A DNA stretch of 40,228 nt from a virus: positions 1-40,228 of the IMG/VR virus record IMGVR_UViG_3300045431_000812. One strand, given 5' to 3'. A program made the position numbers and the translations under genes. Numbering within the stretch: the first letter of the stretch is position 1; the number at the start of each line of letters is the position of its first letter. This document shows positions 23,390 through 31,244 of the stretch, piece by piece. The notes beneath the pieces are model-generated. The model saw only the letters and a list, made by a program, of their open reading frames with translations. It was not told where the DNA came from and did not search any database.

Positions 23390-23868
23390 GGCACTCGCGA
23401 AAGGGTGGCGTTGCAGCCGGTCGAACCGGCAGGCAGGGTTACATCGAGGACGCTGTTCGACCCCAGCGCCAGCTGCGCGCCGCCGGTGCTGTCGGAGGCG
23501 GTACGGGTCAGAAGCGTCACCATCGTCGTTCCATCCGGCCCGCGATAGCGCAGGGCGAGCGCCCCGCCATTATAGCTGGCGCACGACTGGCTGAAGACGT
23601 AGCTGCCGCCGAAGATGGTGGCGGCGGCGGACGCGACGTTCGCAGCGGCAAGCGTGACATTTTCCTGCTTGTCGGCCGCGCTCAGCAGATTGCCGTCTTC
23701 ATCGACCTTCACCGCCTTGAGCTTGCCCGTCGGATCGACGCCGCCCATCTGGAACGCCGTGGGGGACAGGGGCTTGTTGAGGACGCCCACGCCCTGGCTA
23801 CCCTGTGCGGCGACGGATACCGGTACGCAGAGACCAGCCAGGGCGAGGCAAAGAGACGCTATTTTCAT
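23386..23868 (-). CDS. Small secreted protein (160 aa) coupled to the fibre-like gene
   Basis: ATG 23868 has GAAAGG six bases upstream and overlaps the stop of the lipoprotein gene (ATGA). Residues 1-22 (MKIASLCLALAGLCVPVSVAAQ) form a signal peptide with an AxA-type site. The mature part is Gly/Ser-rich and contains two cysteines (SQSCASYNGG, STGCNAT) that could pair. Part of it (MGGVDPTGKLKAVKVDEDGNLL) resembles phage head-fibre or decoration proteins. With the next gene it forms an unusual exported pair in the lysis/fibre region. Confidence 0.75.
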   Translation of the reverse strand: MKIASLCLALAGLCVPVSVAAQGSQGVGVLNKPLSPTAFQMGGVDPTGKLKAVKVDEDGNLLSAADKQENVTLAAANVASAAATIFGGSYVFSQSCASYNGGALALRYRGPDGTTMVTLLTRTASDSTGGAQLALGSNSVLDVTLPAGSTGCNATLSRVP

Positions 23869-24083
23869 CTTGGGCCTTTCCATTCTGCCGCGCCGACCGA
23901 CCGGCGCATTGTCCATCCGCGCGCCGGCGGACAGAAAAGATCGATGGTGCTGATCGCCTGTTCGGCCACGGCCCGCGCCTTTGCGGCCTTGTCGCAGCCG
24001 GCCGCCGACGGCATGGATTTGCAGCCGGCCGTCACGCACAGCGCGAGCATGACGCCGCCAAGGTAGGCGCGTCGGCGCATCAT
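23865..24083 (-). CDS. Small lipoprotein, candidate outer-membrane lysis protein
   Basis: The 72-aa protein starts at ATG 24083 (or 24080, since two ATGs are adjacent), overlapping the endolysin stop. The N-terminus is basic, then hydrophobic, with a lipobox-like VTAGC ending at Cys21. The short mature part has further cysteines. A lipoprotein directly after holin and endolysin genes is where Rz1-like outer spanins are found, although it lacks the proline-rich character of typical Rz1 and no inner spanin is obvious. Function is inferred from position. Confidence 0.65.
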   Translation of the reverse strand: MMRRRAYLGGVMLALCVTAGCKSMPSAAGCDKAAKARAVAEQAISTIDLFCPPARGWTMRRSVGAAEWKGPR

Positions 24084-24658
24084 GCGTCCTTCACGCATTC
24101 CGCCCGCTCCCGCTTGCGACGGGCGACAAGGCCATTCACGACCTTGCCGCCGGCCTTGTTCCACCAGGTGATCGCCTCGCAGGCCGCGCCGATCTGGCCC
24201 GCATTGAACCGAACGCGGGCGGTCGATCCGCAATAAGCGCCCACGCCCACATTGTAGGCGAGGGAGACGGCCGCGAAACGGGCATGGTCGCGCCGGGGGA
24301 TCGTCAGCGCCAGGCCCGGCGTGCATTGCATGACGCCTTTCGCGTGAACGACCAGTTCCTCTTCCAGCATGACCGCGCACTGATCTTCGGTGAACTGATC
24401 GCCGATCCTGATCTTGCGGCCCTTGTAGCTGGTCAGGCCGTCGCAGGCCGTGGCCACGCCCACCATGTCGAGATAGGCGCGCAGATATTGCCGGCCGCTG
24501 ACATGGTGCACCTTGGCGACACCCGCCTTGTCGATTTCGACGCGGACCTTGCGCCCGCTTTCATCGGACGGGATGCTGGTCAACAGCATCTGCGCCGTCG
24601 CCAGCCCGACGATGGCGGCGAGACCGCCGCCGGCGATCCTCTGCACTTTACTCACCAT
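24080..24658 (-). CDS. Endolysin, lysozyme-like with N-terminal signal anchor
   Basis: ATG 24658 overlaps the holin stop by 11 nt; GGGGGA is upstream. Residues about 8-30 (IAGGGLAAIVGLATAQMLLTS) are a weakly hydrophobic, Gly/Ala-rich segment typical of SAR endolysins, which are exported and then released. The catalytic region reads RQYLRAYLDMVGVATACDGLT, clearly the GH24 (T4/P21 lysozyme-like) fold, but the usual glutamate of the E-x8-D-x5-T triad is not at its place. Several cysteines (ACDG, DQC, MQC, YCG, AACE, AEC) may regulate activity by disulfide exchange. Confidence 0.85.
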   Translation of the reverse strand: MVSKVQRIAGGGLAAIVGLATAQMLLTSIPSDESGRKVRVEIDKAGVAKVHHVSGRQYLRAYLDMVGVATACDGLTSYKGRKIRIGDQFTEDQCAVMLEEELVVHAKGVMQCTPGLALTIPRRDHARFAAVSLAYNVGVGAYCGSTARVRFNAGQIGAACEAITWWNKAGGKVVNGLVARRKRERAECVKDA

Positions 24659-24899
24659 GATGGTCCCCCTGTTTGAGGATGCGCGCGACATTGGCCGCGA
24701 ACAGGATGATGAGCGGGATCAGGTAGGCGATGCGCGGCGGCAGTTCCGCCTTCAGTTCGGCGGGCAGCGCAGCCCAGATTTCACGGGCGACATCGGGCGC
24801 CGCGAGGAACCATGCCAGCAGCGTCGTGCCCAGCACATTGAGGCGCACGCTCCACCAGCGCCAGGCGCGGCGCCAGTCGTCGACCAGTTTGGGTTTCAT
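24648..24899 (-). CDS. Putative holin (83 aa)
   Basis: The protein has two hydrophobic segments (about 22-38, RLNVLGTTLLAWFLAA, and 56-74, RIAYLIPLIILFAANVA) separated by an Ala/Glu-rich loop, with charged ends. Size, topology and position immediately before the endolysin fit a small phage holin that forms membrane lesions at lysis. ATG overlaps the previous stop (ATGA). Confidence 0.75.
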   Translation of the reverse strand: MKPKLVDDWRRAWRWWSVRLNVLGTTLLAWFLAAPDVAREIWAALPAELKAELPPRIAYLIPLIILFAANVARILKQGDHHGE

Positions 24900-25276
24900 G
24901 GCTTTTCGCCCCCGTCGAGTTGATGGAGAGTTTCGAGCCGGCGTATCCGCCGGTCATAGTCGGAAAAGCGGGTATCAAGCCCGTCGACCTGCGCCTTTTG
25001 CCGCTCGTCTATACGCACGAGCGTCTGCTGCATTTCGCTGACGCTGCTGACGAGCCAGAAGAAAAGCGCGATGATGCCGGCGGTCAGGATCGCGGTAAGG
25101 ATGCCCCCGGCCCATTTCATCAGCGCCGGAACGGAAGTCTCCACCTTGTTTTCCTGCAGGAGCAGCGCCCGATCGACGCGCGAGAGAATGGGTGTGATTT
25201 CCGCCAGCGCGATATCGGCCGCCTGTTGGGCCATGGACTTGATGGCGGCGAGATTGGCGGGATCGGTAGCGGTCAT
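24896..25276 (-). CDS. Membrane protein of the lysis cluster (126 aa)
   Basis: A single membrane segment at about residues 55-78 (WAGGILTAILTAGIIALFFWLVSSV) separates an N-terminal helical domain from a C-terminal coiled coil (ERQKAQVDGLDTRFSDYDRRIRRLETLHQL). It is the first gene of the lysis cluster, about 22 nt after the palindrome of the late control module. It could be an antiholin, a second holin component or an inner-membrane spanin partner. None of these can be chosen from the sequence. Confidence 0.75.
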   Translation of the reverse strand: MTATDPANLAAIKSMAQQAADIALAEITPILSRVDRALLLQENKVETSVPALMKWAGGILTAILTAGIIALFFWLVSSVSEMQQTLVRIDERQKAQVDGLDTRFSDYDRRIRRLETLHQLDGGEKP

Positions 25277-25298
25277 GGACTGGCCATGCCAAGCCGCT

Positions 25299-25341
25299 GC
25301 GCGCGCGCGAATAGGCCGCGTGGGTAGCGCGGGCTGCTACC
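25299..25341 (-). promoter_or_regulatory. Late-operon control module before the lysis cluster (site 3)
   Basis: Minus strand: GGTAGCAGCCCGCGCTACC (25323-25341), 12 nt, then GCGCGCGCGCGA on the plus strand (25299-25310), one base from the common palindrome. The start of the first lysis gene is 22 nt further on. The site also lies about 66 nt upstream of the divergent TIR gene. Confidence 0.7.
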
Positions 25342-25363
25342 CTCATGCCGCAAAATTGCGTAC

Positions 25364-25387
25364 AGGATGCGACCTACCGCGCATCCT
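25364..25387 (+). other. Hairpin in the leader of the TIR gene
   Basis: AGGATGCG and CGCATCCT form a perfect 8-bp stem with an 8-nt loop, ending about 8 nt before the GGAG ribosome site of the TIR gene. It may regulate translation, stop incoming transcripts, or be an operator. No clear sigma-70 promoter is visible in 25342-25407. Confidence 0.45.
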
Positions 25388-25407
25388 CTTGTCGGAGATT
25401 TAATAAG

Positions 25408-26205
25408 ATGACCGCAATTTGGCTAACATATGCTTGGCGCGATAATAATGACGGAGACATCGATCATATCATTAAAGAGATGCAGGAAGGCGGCATCGAC
25501 GTTCGGTATGACCGTAATCAATTAATCTCTGGCCAACTCCTTTGGGATCAGATCGCAAATCACATTGCTGACCCTGAGATTTCGGCTTGGGTCATATATG
25601 TATCCGAGAACAGCATCGATAGCCGTCCTTGCATAGAGGAACTGGCATATGCGTTGGATCGCGCGCTGGAGAATGATCGCCCGACTTTTCGCCTGATCGG
25701 TCTTTTCAATGGTAACTTCGACCCAAATCTAATGCCTGCAGCGCTTAAGGTCAGGCTTTGCGTCAATCTCAAGTCCAATGACTGGGTAGATAGAGTGCGA
25801 GCCGATGCTTCTGGAGCAAAGTCATCAGCTGATGATGAGCCTATGCCTTTCGGACACAGAGTGTTCAAAAGCGGGGAGATGTGGGTTGTCGAAGTATGGC
25901 CAAGAACGGGTAGTTGGAATCAGGCATTGGCGGCAGTCGCAATATCTGATCGCGAGAAATTGGTATCCTCAGGAACAGCGGTACGAAACTCCACCCCCAC
26001 CGGAATATTTTCTCGAAATTCTCGAGAATATGAACATCCCGATCAAAAATTATGGGTTCGCGTATTTAATGGTCCGGTCGATAATTCAACATCCATGTAT
26101 ATATTTTTAAATGCGTTGCCCGAGCAAATTATTTTCGGTGATGAGAATAAGCAGTATGGCATGAAGCCTTGGCATGCCTTTATAAGTGCTCAGAAGAAAA
26201 GGTGA
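25408..26205 (+). CDS. TIR-domain protein, candidate anti-phage defence gene
   Basis: ATG 25408 (MTAIWLTYAWRDN) has GGAG about 10 nt upstream. Residues about 1-130 form a TIR domain: IWLTYAW (box 1), GGIDVRYDRNQL, then SRPCIEELAYAL with a cysteine and the glutamate expected as the NAD-cleaving residue (about E78). The remaining 135 residues are a separate, unrecognised domain (EMWVVEVWPRTGSWNQALAAV to the end). Bacterial TIR proteins often deplete NAD or make cyclic-ADP-ribose signals during phage attack. The gene is alone on the plus strand between lysis and fibre genes, AT-rich, and ends 10 nt before the convergent fibre gene, all signs of a late-acquired accessory gene. Confidence 0.88.
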   Translation: MTAIWLTYAWRDNNDGDIDHIIKEMQEGGIDVRYDRNQLISGQLLWDQIANHIADPEISAWVIYVSENSIDSRPCIEELAYALDRALENDRPTFRLIGLFNGNFDPNLMPAALKVRLCVNLKSNDWVDRVRADASGAKSSADDEPMPFGHRVFKSGEMWVVEVWPRTGSWNQALAAVAISDREKLVSSGTAVRNSTPTGIFSRNSREYEHPDQKLWVRVFNGPVDNSTSMYIFLNALPEQIIFGDENKQYGMKPWHAFISAQKKR

Positions 26206-26215
26206 TTTTTAATCC

Positions 26216-28159
26216 CTATGCTGCCGTGAACGACCCATGCAGCACCATTTTCAGAGGATCGCCGGCGGCTAGAAGATAGATCGCGCCGTCGGCGTCGAAG
26301 CGAACCGGAATGACCTGCCCCTCCGACCCGATGGCGAATCCATAAGCGTAGCGCGGCGGGCGAAAGCCGAGCGGCAAGGCGCCGATCATCGTATTGGCCG
26401 CAGGATCGCCGTCGGCGAAAGAACCGCCGATCGTCACCTCGCCGCTTTCGTCGCGCACGGCGAAGGGCGCTACATCCACTTCCGGCCCAGCCCCCCAGCC
26501 ATTGCTATAGACGATCGGGACGGGAAAGCCGGTCCAGAAGCCGCCCCAGGCCGCTGCGTTGGCGGCGAAGCGCGTATATTTGCGCCCGTTGATCGCGAGC
26601 GGAAACAATTCCTGCACCGCGTAGCGATCGGGGCTGAGGCGAGTATCGAGGAAGCCCGTCGCCGGAAAGCCGTCCTCTTCCAGAACGAATTCGCGCGTGT
26701 TGCCGAATTCACCGGCCTGGACATAATCGATCGGCATCTTCGTCAGTGAAACAGGTCCGGCCAACTCGCCCCTGACCGTGAAATTATTTGCCGCCCAATA
26801 GCTATGCTCATGACGCGGAAAGACATGGCGCACCATGCCGCCCCAGATCCATTGCGCGGCATTGTCGAGCGGGTGGACGTTGACGACTTCGCCGCTGATG
26901 ACCGTCGCATCGAGCCAGAAAAGGCCGGACGATCGCGCGTCGCGCAGATAGGCATAGGTGTCGAAGAAGCAGCAGGCATGTTTGCGCGCAACCATCACGT
27001 ACAGCGCGCGCAACTGCTCGTACCATTCTTCGTTGCGCCCATTGACCTGATCCTTGGTCGCGTTCGGCCCCATGAGGATGATCGCCAGTGTTTCGACCCC
27101 GCGCGCCTCGCGAAGTTCGGCAAGCTTCGCGTCCATGGCCACGGCCATCGCGGCCAGCGCCTCGCGGGGCAAGAGGGATGGATCAAGCGCCCGGTCATTG
27201 ATGCCATATTTGATGATGACCAGGTCGGTGTCGGCGCTGATATGGCTGAGCGCGTCGAAATGGACCCAGGACGTCCCCGACACGCCATGGTTGGCGGCGA
27301 TGACATTATGGACCCCCTCTTGTCGCAGCAGGCGGGGCATGATGTTCTGGAACAGGAAATAGCCGTTGCGGATGGCCGGGGCGGACAGGAAGCCCTCCAT
27401 CGTGCTGTCGCCGAAACCCGCAATGTTCAGTTGCGTGGAAAGGCCGCTGGGGCCGATCGACAGCCGGGCATAGACGCGCACCAGATATTCGCGGCCCACG
27501 ACGATATCGCGATCGGCATAGGTGGTCAGCTGATGGAAGCCGCCGTCCGGATCGACCATCGACAGCCTGCCCGGTCCGGTGAAGTGCTTGGCGGTCGGAT
27601 TGTTCGGTGTCTGCGCCACCACCCAATCGCCCGAAGGCAGATAGACCTCATCATCGGCGGCCGCCAGTGCGGCGTCGAGGGCGTCGCCATTATGGGCCGC
27701 GTTGTCGGGACTGCGCCCCTCAATCGCGCCAAAGGGTACATCCGCGATGGACGGCGCAAACTGCGCCAGCTTCCCGCCAACGGTGCCCGACGGCAATCCG
27801 ATCAGGAACGCCCCGTCGGCCGCACCCAGCGCCTCCGCCGTCGCCAGGCGGCGCTGGAAAACCGCGCTGCCCCCGACATTGCGATAGATGAAGACGGTGC
27901 CGCCGCCGCCATCCACGGCAAAGGACTGGCCATCGATGGTGGCGGCAAGGCCGGCGGCGATCGTCGCATAGGTGGGACCGACGACGCTTTCGGCCGTCGC
28001 GGCTGCAAGGCGAGCCTTGTAGATGGAGGGTTCCGCCAGCGCCTCTATCATCGGCGACACCGGCGAGCGCCAGGTCTTTTGATGCTGGACGACGGGGACC
28101 GTCACCAGGCCGTCCATGTCATCCGCGTCGAGCAGGGGGAGCGAGGAAATCTTGCCCAT
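26216..28159 (-). CDS. Tail fibre/spike with SGNH esterase domain
   Basis: The 647-aa protein starts with a short baseplate-binding region (MGKISSLPLLDADDMDGLVTVP). A pectate-lyase-like segment follows (about 60-210; GDALDAALAAADDEVYLPSGDWV). An SGNH hydrolase domain comes next, with GDS at 250-252 (nucleophile Ser252), HGVSG near 291-295, YGIND near 318-322, and a catalytic-type VNVHP (His429). Such enzymes remove acetyl groups from surface polysaccharides. It is thus probably the receptor-binding depolymerase or deacetylase that sets host range. The C-terminus is beta-rich. It follows the Tfa-like gene by 4 nt. Confidence 0.88.
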   Translation of the reverse strand: MGKISSLPLLDADDMDGLVTVPVVQHQKTWRSPVSPMIEALAEPSIYKARLAAATAESVVGPTYATIAAGLAATIDGQSFAVDGGGGTVFIYRNVGGSAVFQRRLATAEALGAADGAFLIGLPSGTVGGKLAQFAPSIADVPFGAIEGRSPDNAAHNGDALDAALAAADDEVYLPSGDWVVAQTPNNPTAKHFTGPGRLSMVDPDGGFHQLTTYADRDIVVGREYLVRVYARLSIGPSGLSTQLNIAGFGDSTMEGFLSAPAIRNGYFLFQNIMPRLLRQEGVHNVIAANHGVSGTSWVHFDALSHISADTDLVIIKYGINDRALDPSLLPREALAAMAVAMDAKLAELREARGVETLAIILMGPNATKDQVNGRNEEWYEQLRALYVMVARKHACCFFDTYAYLRDARSSGLFWLDATVISGEVVNVHPLDNAAQWIWGGMVRHVFPRHEHSYWAANNFTVRGELAGPVSLTKMPIDYVQAGEFGNTREFVLEEDGFPATGFLDTRLSPDRYAVQELFPLAINGRKYTRFAANAAAWGGFWTGFPVPIVYSNGWGAGPEVDVAPFAVRDESGEVTIGGSFADGDPAANTMIGALPLGFRPPRYAYGFAIGSEGQVIPVRFDADGAIYLLAAGDPLKMVLHGSFTAA

Positions 28160-28163
28160 GGTC

Positions 28164-28601
28164 TTACTCCGGCCAGGCTATGTGGGTGGCAAGGTCGAGC
28201 GCCTCGATCGACCGGGCGGACATGGCCGCGACGTCCGCTTCAATCGCGTCGGAGGCGTGGCGGATCGCATCGATACGGGCGAAGCGCGCATCGCCATCGT
28301 CCGTCGGCAGCCGCAGATCGTTCATCTGCTGCCAGAGCGGCGATATGGCGAGGATGCGCCGCGACGCCTGCGCCTTGACCTTCTCGATCGTCGCGGCGCG
28401 CAGGGCCGACAGTGTCGGCCGCGCGGGCGTCGCGGCTTTCGGCAGTCCGCTGGCGTCGGCATCGATCGCGGCGCCGGCGGCCTGCGCGTCCAGCAGCTGA
28501 CGATACTGATCGTCGGAAATGGCGACCGCGTCGGCCGGCAACGCGTCATGAAAGCGACCGTCGAAGAAGCCGCGGCGATGGGCGGAAAAATAGATCGTCA
28601 T
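28164..28601 (-). CDS. Tail fibre assembly-like protein
   Basis: The 145-aa protein begins MTIYFSAHRRGFFDGRFHDALPADAVAISDDQY, the usual opening of tail fibre assembly (Tfa/DUF4376-type) proteins, and continues with a helical C-terminus. It lies between two fibre genes with gaps of 3 and 4 nt, so it is likely a chaperone for one of them. Confidence 0.8.
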   Translation of the reverse strand: MTIYFSAHRRGFFDGRFHDALPADAVAISDDQYRQLLDAQAAGAAIDADASGLPKAATPARPTLSALRAATIEKVKAQASRRILAISPLWQQMNDLRLPTDDGDARFARIDAIRHASDAIEADVAAMSARSIEALDLATHIAWPE

Positions 28602-28604
28602 CGA

Positions 28605-29672
28605 TCAGACCCCCAATGCGATGTAGCCGCAGGCATTGCTGCTGTCGTCGGCGGAAAAGACGGAGAAGCCCGACGCGGTTATGGAGCCGTAATCGACGCC
28701 CGCCGGGTTATCCTGGCTGTCCGCGCCGCTGTTCTTCACGCCATCGGCGATGACGACGAAACAGGCGGTCGCGAAGCTGTCGGGGAAAGAGACCGGCGTG
28801 ACGGCGTTGGCGGCCGAGGTGAAGCGGCCCCACATCAGGCGCAGGCCGCCCTGCCCCGGTATGAAGGCATGGCCGTTCGGCGCGATCGCGCGCAGAAGGC
28901 CCGATAGCCCCGCCGGGGTGATCGCTTTCCCGGCGGCAACGCCCGCCGCGATTTCCGCCGCGCTGGCCGCGCTGACGGTGATGGTGCGATTGGCGGAGAG
29001 ACTGCCCCCGCCGGTCGCAATGCCTGCGCCGGTGATGGTGCGCCCCGTCAGCGCCGCCAGCGCCGCCGCCAGCCCGTCGATCTGATCCGAGACATCCGCA
29101 TCCAGATCGCCGATCAGGCCGGTCAGCGCGTCAATCACCGCCTGCAGCCGGACCCGCAATTTGAGCGGCGTCACGATCCGCGCATCGTCGGCGCCGGTGT
29201 CTACCTCCGCCTGCGTCGCCGTTTCGGCCACGCCCGCCACTGTCTCTGTCGCCGGCGGATTGAGGAAAAGCGCGTCGCCAAAAACGATCGAGCCGCCGAT
29301 CGCGGAGGAGAAGGACAAGTCCTGAACGAAGAGGAAAGTGGTTTTGGCCACTTTCCTGAACAATTCGCTTTCCTGCGCATAGACGGCAAAGAGCGTCCCG
29401 TCCTCAAGGTAGAGGCCGATCCCGCGCACGTCATAGACATCGGCGCTGCTGTCCAGCGCGGTCATGTGAATGACATTTTCGCTGACGGACTCGCCCGACA
29501 CCGTATCGAGCCGCTTCAACTCGTCGGGCAGCGCGGTGATGGTCGGGGCCATGGTGAAGGCGGTGGCGGTAATCCCCACCTGCGTGACCATGATCGGTTC
29601 GGTCGTACCGTCCTGCGCATTGACCAGCGCGTCCAGTCCGGCCTGTGTGATGATGAGCGAAATGGGCTGCAT
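28605..29672 (-). CDS. H: Tail fibre protein (P2 gpH-like)
   Basis: The 355-aa protein starts at ATG 29672, overlapping the I stop as TGATG. The N-terminal half (LIITQAGLDALVNAQDGTTEPIMVTQVGITATAFTM... VYDVRGIGLYLEDGTLFAVYAQ) matches the P2 H attachment domain that docks on the baseplate. The middle is Ala/Gly-rich with coiled-coil-like stretches, and the C-terminus (VNAVTPVSFPDSFATACFVVIADG) resembles the tip domain of phage fibres. It is shorter than P2 H (669 aa), with the receptor-binding function possibly shared with the SGNH fibre. Confidence 0.88.
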   Translation of the reverse strand: MQPISLIITQAGLDALVNAQDGTTEPIMVTQVGITATAFTMAPTITALPDELKRLDTVSGESVSENVIHMTALDSSADVYDVRGIGLYLEDGTLFAVYAQESELFRKVAKTTFLFVQDLSFSSAIGGSIVFGDALFLNPPATETVAGVAETATQAEVDTGADDARIVTPLKLRVRLQAVIDALTGLIGDLDADVSDQIDGLAAALAALTGRTITGAGIATGGGSLSANRTITVSAASAAEIAAGVAAGKAITPAGLSGLLRAIAPNGHAFIPGQGGLRLMWGRFTSAANAVTPVSFPDSFATACFVVIADGVKNSGADSQDNPAGVDYGSITASGFSVFSADDSSNACGYIALGV

Positions 29673-30316
29673 CAATGCTGCTCCTCAAGAAAAGCGCCGG
29701 CTTCGGTCAGCAGTGGCTCGCCATCTTCAGTCTGGAGATAGCTGTTCCAGACCGGATCGGTGGCGGCGACGGCATCGACGGGGATGGCCAGACGGCGTTG
29801 CCCCGCCAGCGCCGCCGCCGACAGCAGCCAGGCGCGCGCCTCCGCCACCAGTTTGAAGACCGCCGTCATGTGCGCGCGCACCGGCTTCACCTGCGCGATA
29901 TCGCGCATGATCTGTTCGACCAGGGCGTCGTCGTAGATGACGTCGCTGTCGGCGCGGAGCGGCATTTCCAGGCGGAATGTGTAGGGATCGAGCGTGTCGC
30001 GATCCTGAAACCATTCCATGATTCCGATCATGGGATCGAAACGATCCAGTACGGTGCGCAGGGACGCGGGCGTCCCCTTGCGCTGCTGGAAGCGGATGGC
30101 GTCGGCGACGGCGGCGCGCTTCTGCGCCTCCGTCCAGTTCGCATTCCACAAATCGAGCGAGAGGCCCCAGGCGAGCCAGGGGAGCAGCTGGGCGGGACAG
30201 GTCGCCGGGTTCCATATCCGGTCTATCGCGACCGGTACGTCGTCCAGGCGAGTGGCGATGGCTTCCTCGACCACGCGATCCAGCCTGGAGGCATTGGGCG
30301 GCAGGATGCTGGTCAT
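29672..30316 (-). CDS. I: Baseplate protein (P2 gpI-like)
   Basis: The 214-aa protein shows the family pattern: LLPPNAS-like start (MTSILPPNASRLDRVVEEA), CPAQLLPWLAWGLSLDLWNANWTEAQKRAAV and the FQQRKGTPASLRTVLDRF motif. It connects fibres to the baseplate. The ATG overlaps the J stop as ATGA. Confidence 0.93.
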   Translation of the reverse strand: MTSILPPNASRLDRVVEEAIATRLDDVPVAIDRIWNPATCPAQLLPWLAWGLSLDLWNANWTEAQKRAAVADAIRFQQRKGTPASLRTVLDRFDPMIGIMEWFQDRDTLDPYTFRLEMPLRADSDVIYDDALVEQIMRDIAQVKPVRAHMTAVFKLVAEARAWLLSAAALAGQRRLAIPVDAVAATDPVWNSYLQTEDGEPLLTEAGAFLEEQH

Positions 30317-31179
30317 GGCGCCACCGTCACGGACGTAGCGGTGGCATGGGCGAAGCCCGTCCGGCCGGGATCGACATCCGCCGCAGGCAGGGAAAGGCTG
30401 GTATTTTCCACCCCTTCAACCTGCAGCGCGCCGATCAGCCCGGCGCGCGCGACGATGCGGCCGATCCGCCGCCGCTGATCCTTGTAGCTTTCCAGATCCG
30501 CGCTGGCGGTCGCCAGCACGATCGCCGGATCGGGGCCGCCCGCGATCGTCAGCATGGCATCGATCTGGAAATCGACGCGGGCAGCGCTGGCGACGCTGAC
30601 ATGGTCGGTCAGCGGGCGGACCTCGTCATTATCGAGGACGGCGGCCACCGCCGCGATCTGCGCCGGCGATGCCGTGCCATCGCCGGTTTCGCTCAGCAGG
30701 CTGACCAGCACTTCACCGGGCGCGGGCGACGTCGCGACGGCGTCGGCGATCGTGACATCAGCGCTGAGCGCGTGGAAGACATAGGCCGCCTCCGGTCCCG
30801 CCACGGTGAAGGCATCGGGCGCCAGCAGCACCCGGCGGCGCAGGCGGTCGTCATCCTCCCCAACCAGGCGTACGACGCCGTAGAAGGCGGCCAGATTTTC
30901 CAGATTGGCGCCCGTCGCCTTGGCGATCAGCATCGACACCGCGCGCTCGTTGAAGTCCTGGCGCAGGAGCATTTCGCGGAAGGCGGCCGCCTCGATCAGC
31001 TTCATGACCGGATCGCTTTCGACCAGCGCGTCGAAAGCCAGTCCGGCATCGGCCATCAATTGCTGAAACAAGGCGAGGAAGTCCGCCTTGATCGTCTCGT
31101 AAGACAGTGTCTCGACAACCTGCGGGGCCGGCAGGCGGGACAGTTCGATAGCGACGGACGCTGGGGCTTCGAAGGACAT
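30313..31179 (-). CDS. J: Baseplate wedge protein (P2 gpJ-like)
   Basis: The 288-aa protein (MSFEAPASVAIELSRLPAPQVVETLSYETI) is a clear J family member with the central YGVVRLVGEDDDRLRRRVLLAP. I chose ATG 31179, with AAGGGA six bases upstream and 22 nt after the palindrome; ATG 31185 is two codons earlier with almost no space to the AAGGG. Its ribosome site and both ATGs lie in the 3' arm of a 16-bp inverted repeat, which suggests translational control of read-through message from S. Confidence 0.92.
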   Translation of the reverse strand: MSFEAPASVAIELSRLPAPQVVETLSYETIKADFLALFQQLMADAGLAFDALVESDPVMKLIEAAAFREMLLRQDFNERAVSMLIAKATGANLENLAAFYGVVRLVGEDDDRLRRRVLLAPDAFTVAGPEAAYVFHALSADVTIADAVATSPAPGEVLVSLLSETGDGTASPAQIAAVAAVLDNDEVRPLTDHVSVASAARVDFQIDAMLTIAGGPDPAIVLATASADLESYKDQRRRIGRIVARAGLIGALQVEGVENTSLSLPAADVDPGRTGFAHATATSVTVAP

Positions 31180-31225
31180 GGCCATCCCTTCGCCCGGCTC
31201 GTCGCGCGCGCGAAGGGATGGCCAT
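31178..31225. repeat. Perfect 16-bp inverted repeat over the J translation start
   Basis: ATGGCCATCCCTTCGC (31178-31193) and GCGAAGGGATGGCCAT (31210-31225) are perfect inverted copies around a 16-nt loop. In the minus-strand RNA the 3' arm contains the Shine-Dalgarno AAGGG and the J start codons. The loop and arms include the TCGCGCGCGCGA element. Confidence 0.85.
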
Positions 31226-31244
31226 GGTAGCAGGCGCTGTTACC
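31202..31244 (-). promoter_or_regulatory. Late-operon control module before J (site 4)
   Basis: Minus strand: GGTAACAGCGCCTGCTACC (31226-31244), the most symmetric of the five (GGTA-R-CAG / CTG-Y-TACC), then 12 nt, then TCGCGCGCGCGA (31202-31213). The last base of the S stop codon touches the site. It separates the head/tail-completion genes from the baseplate/fibre genes. Confidence 0.72.
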
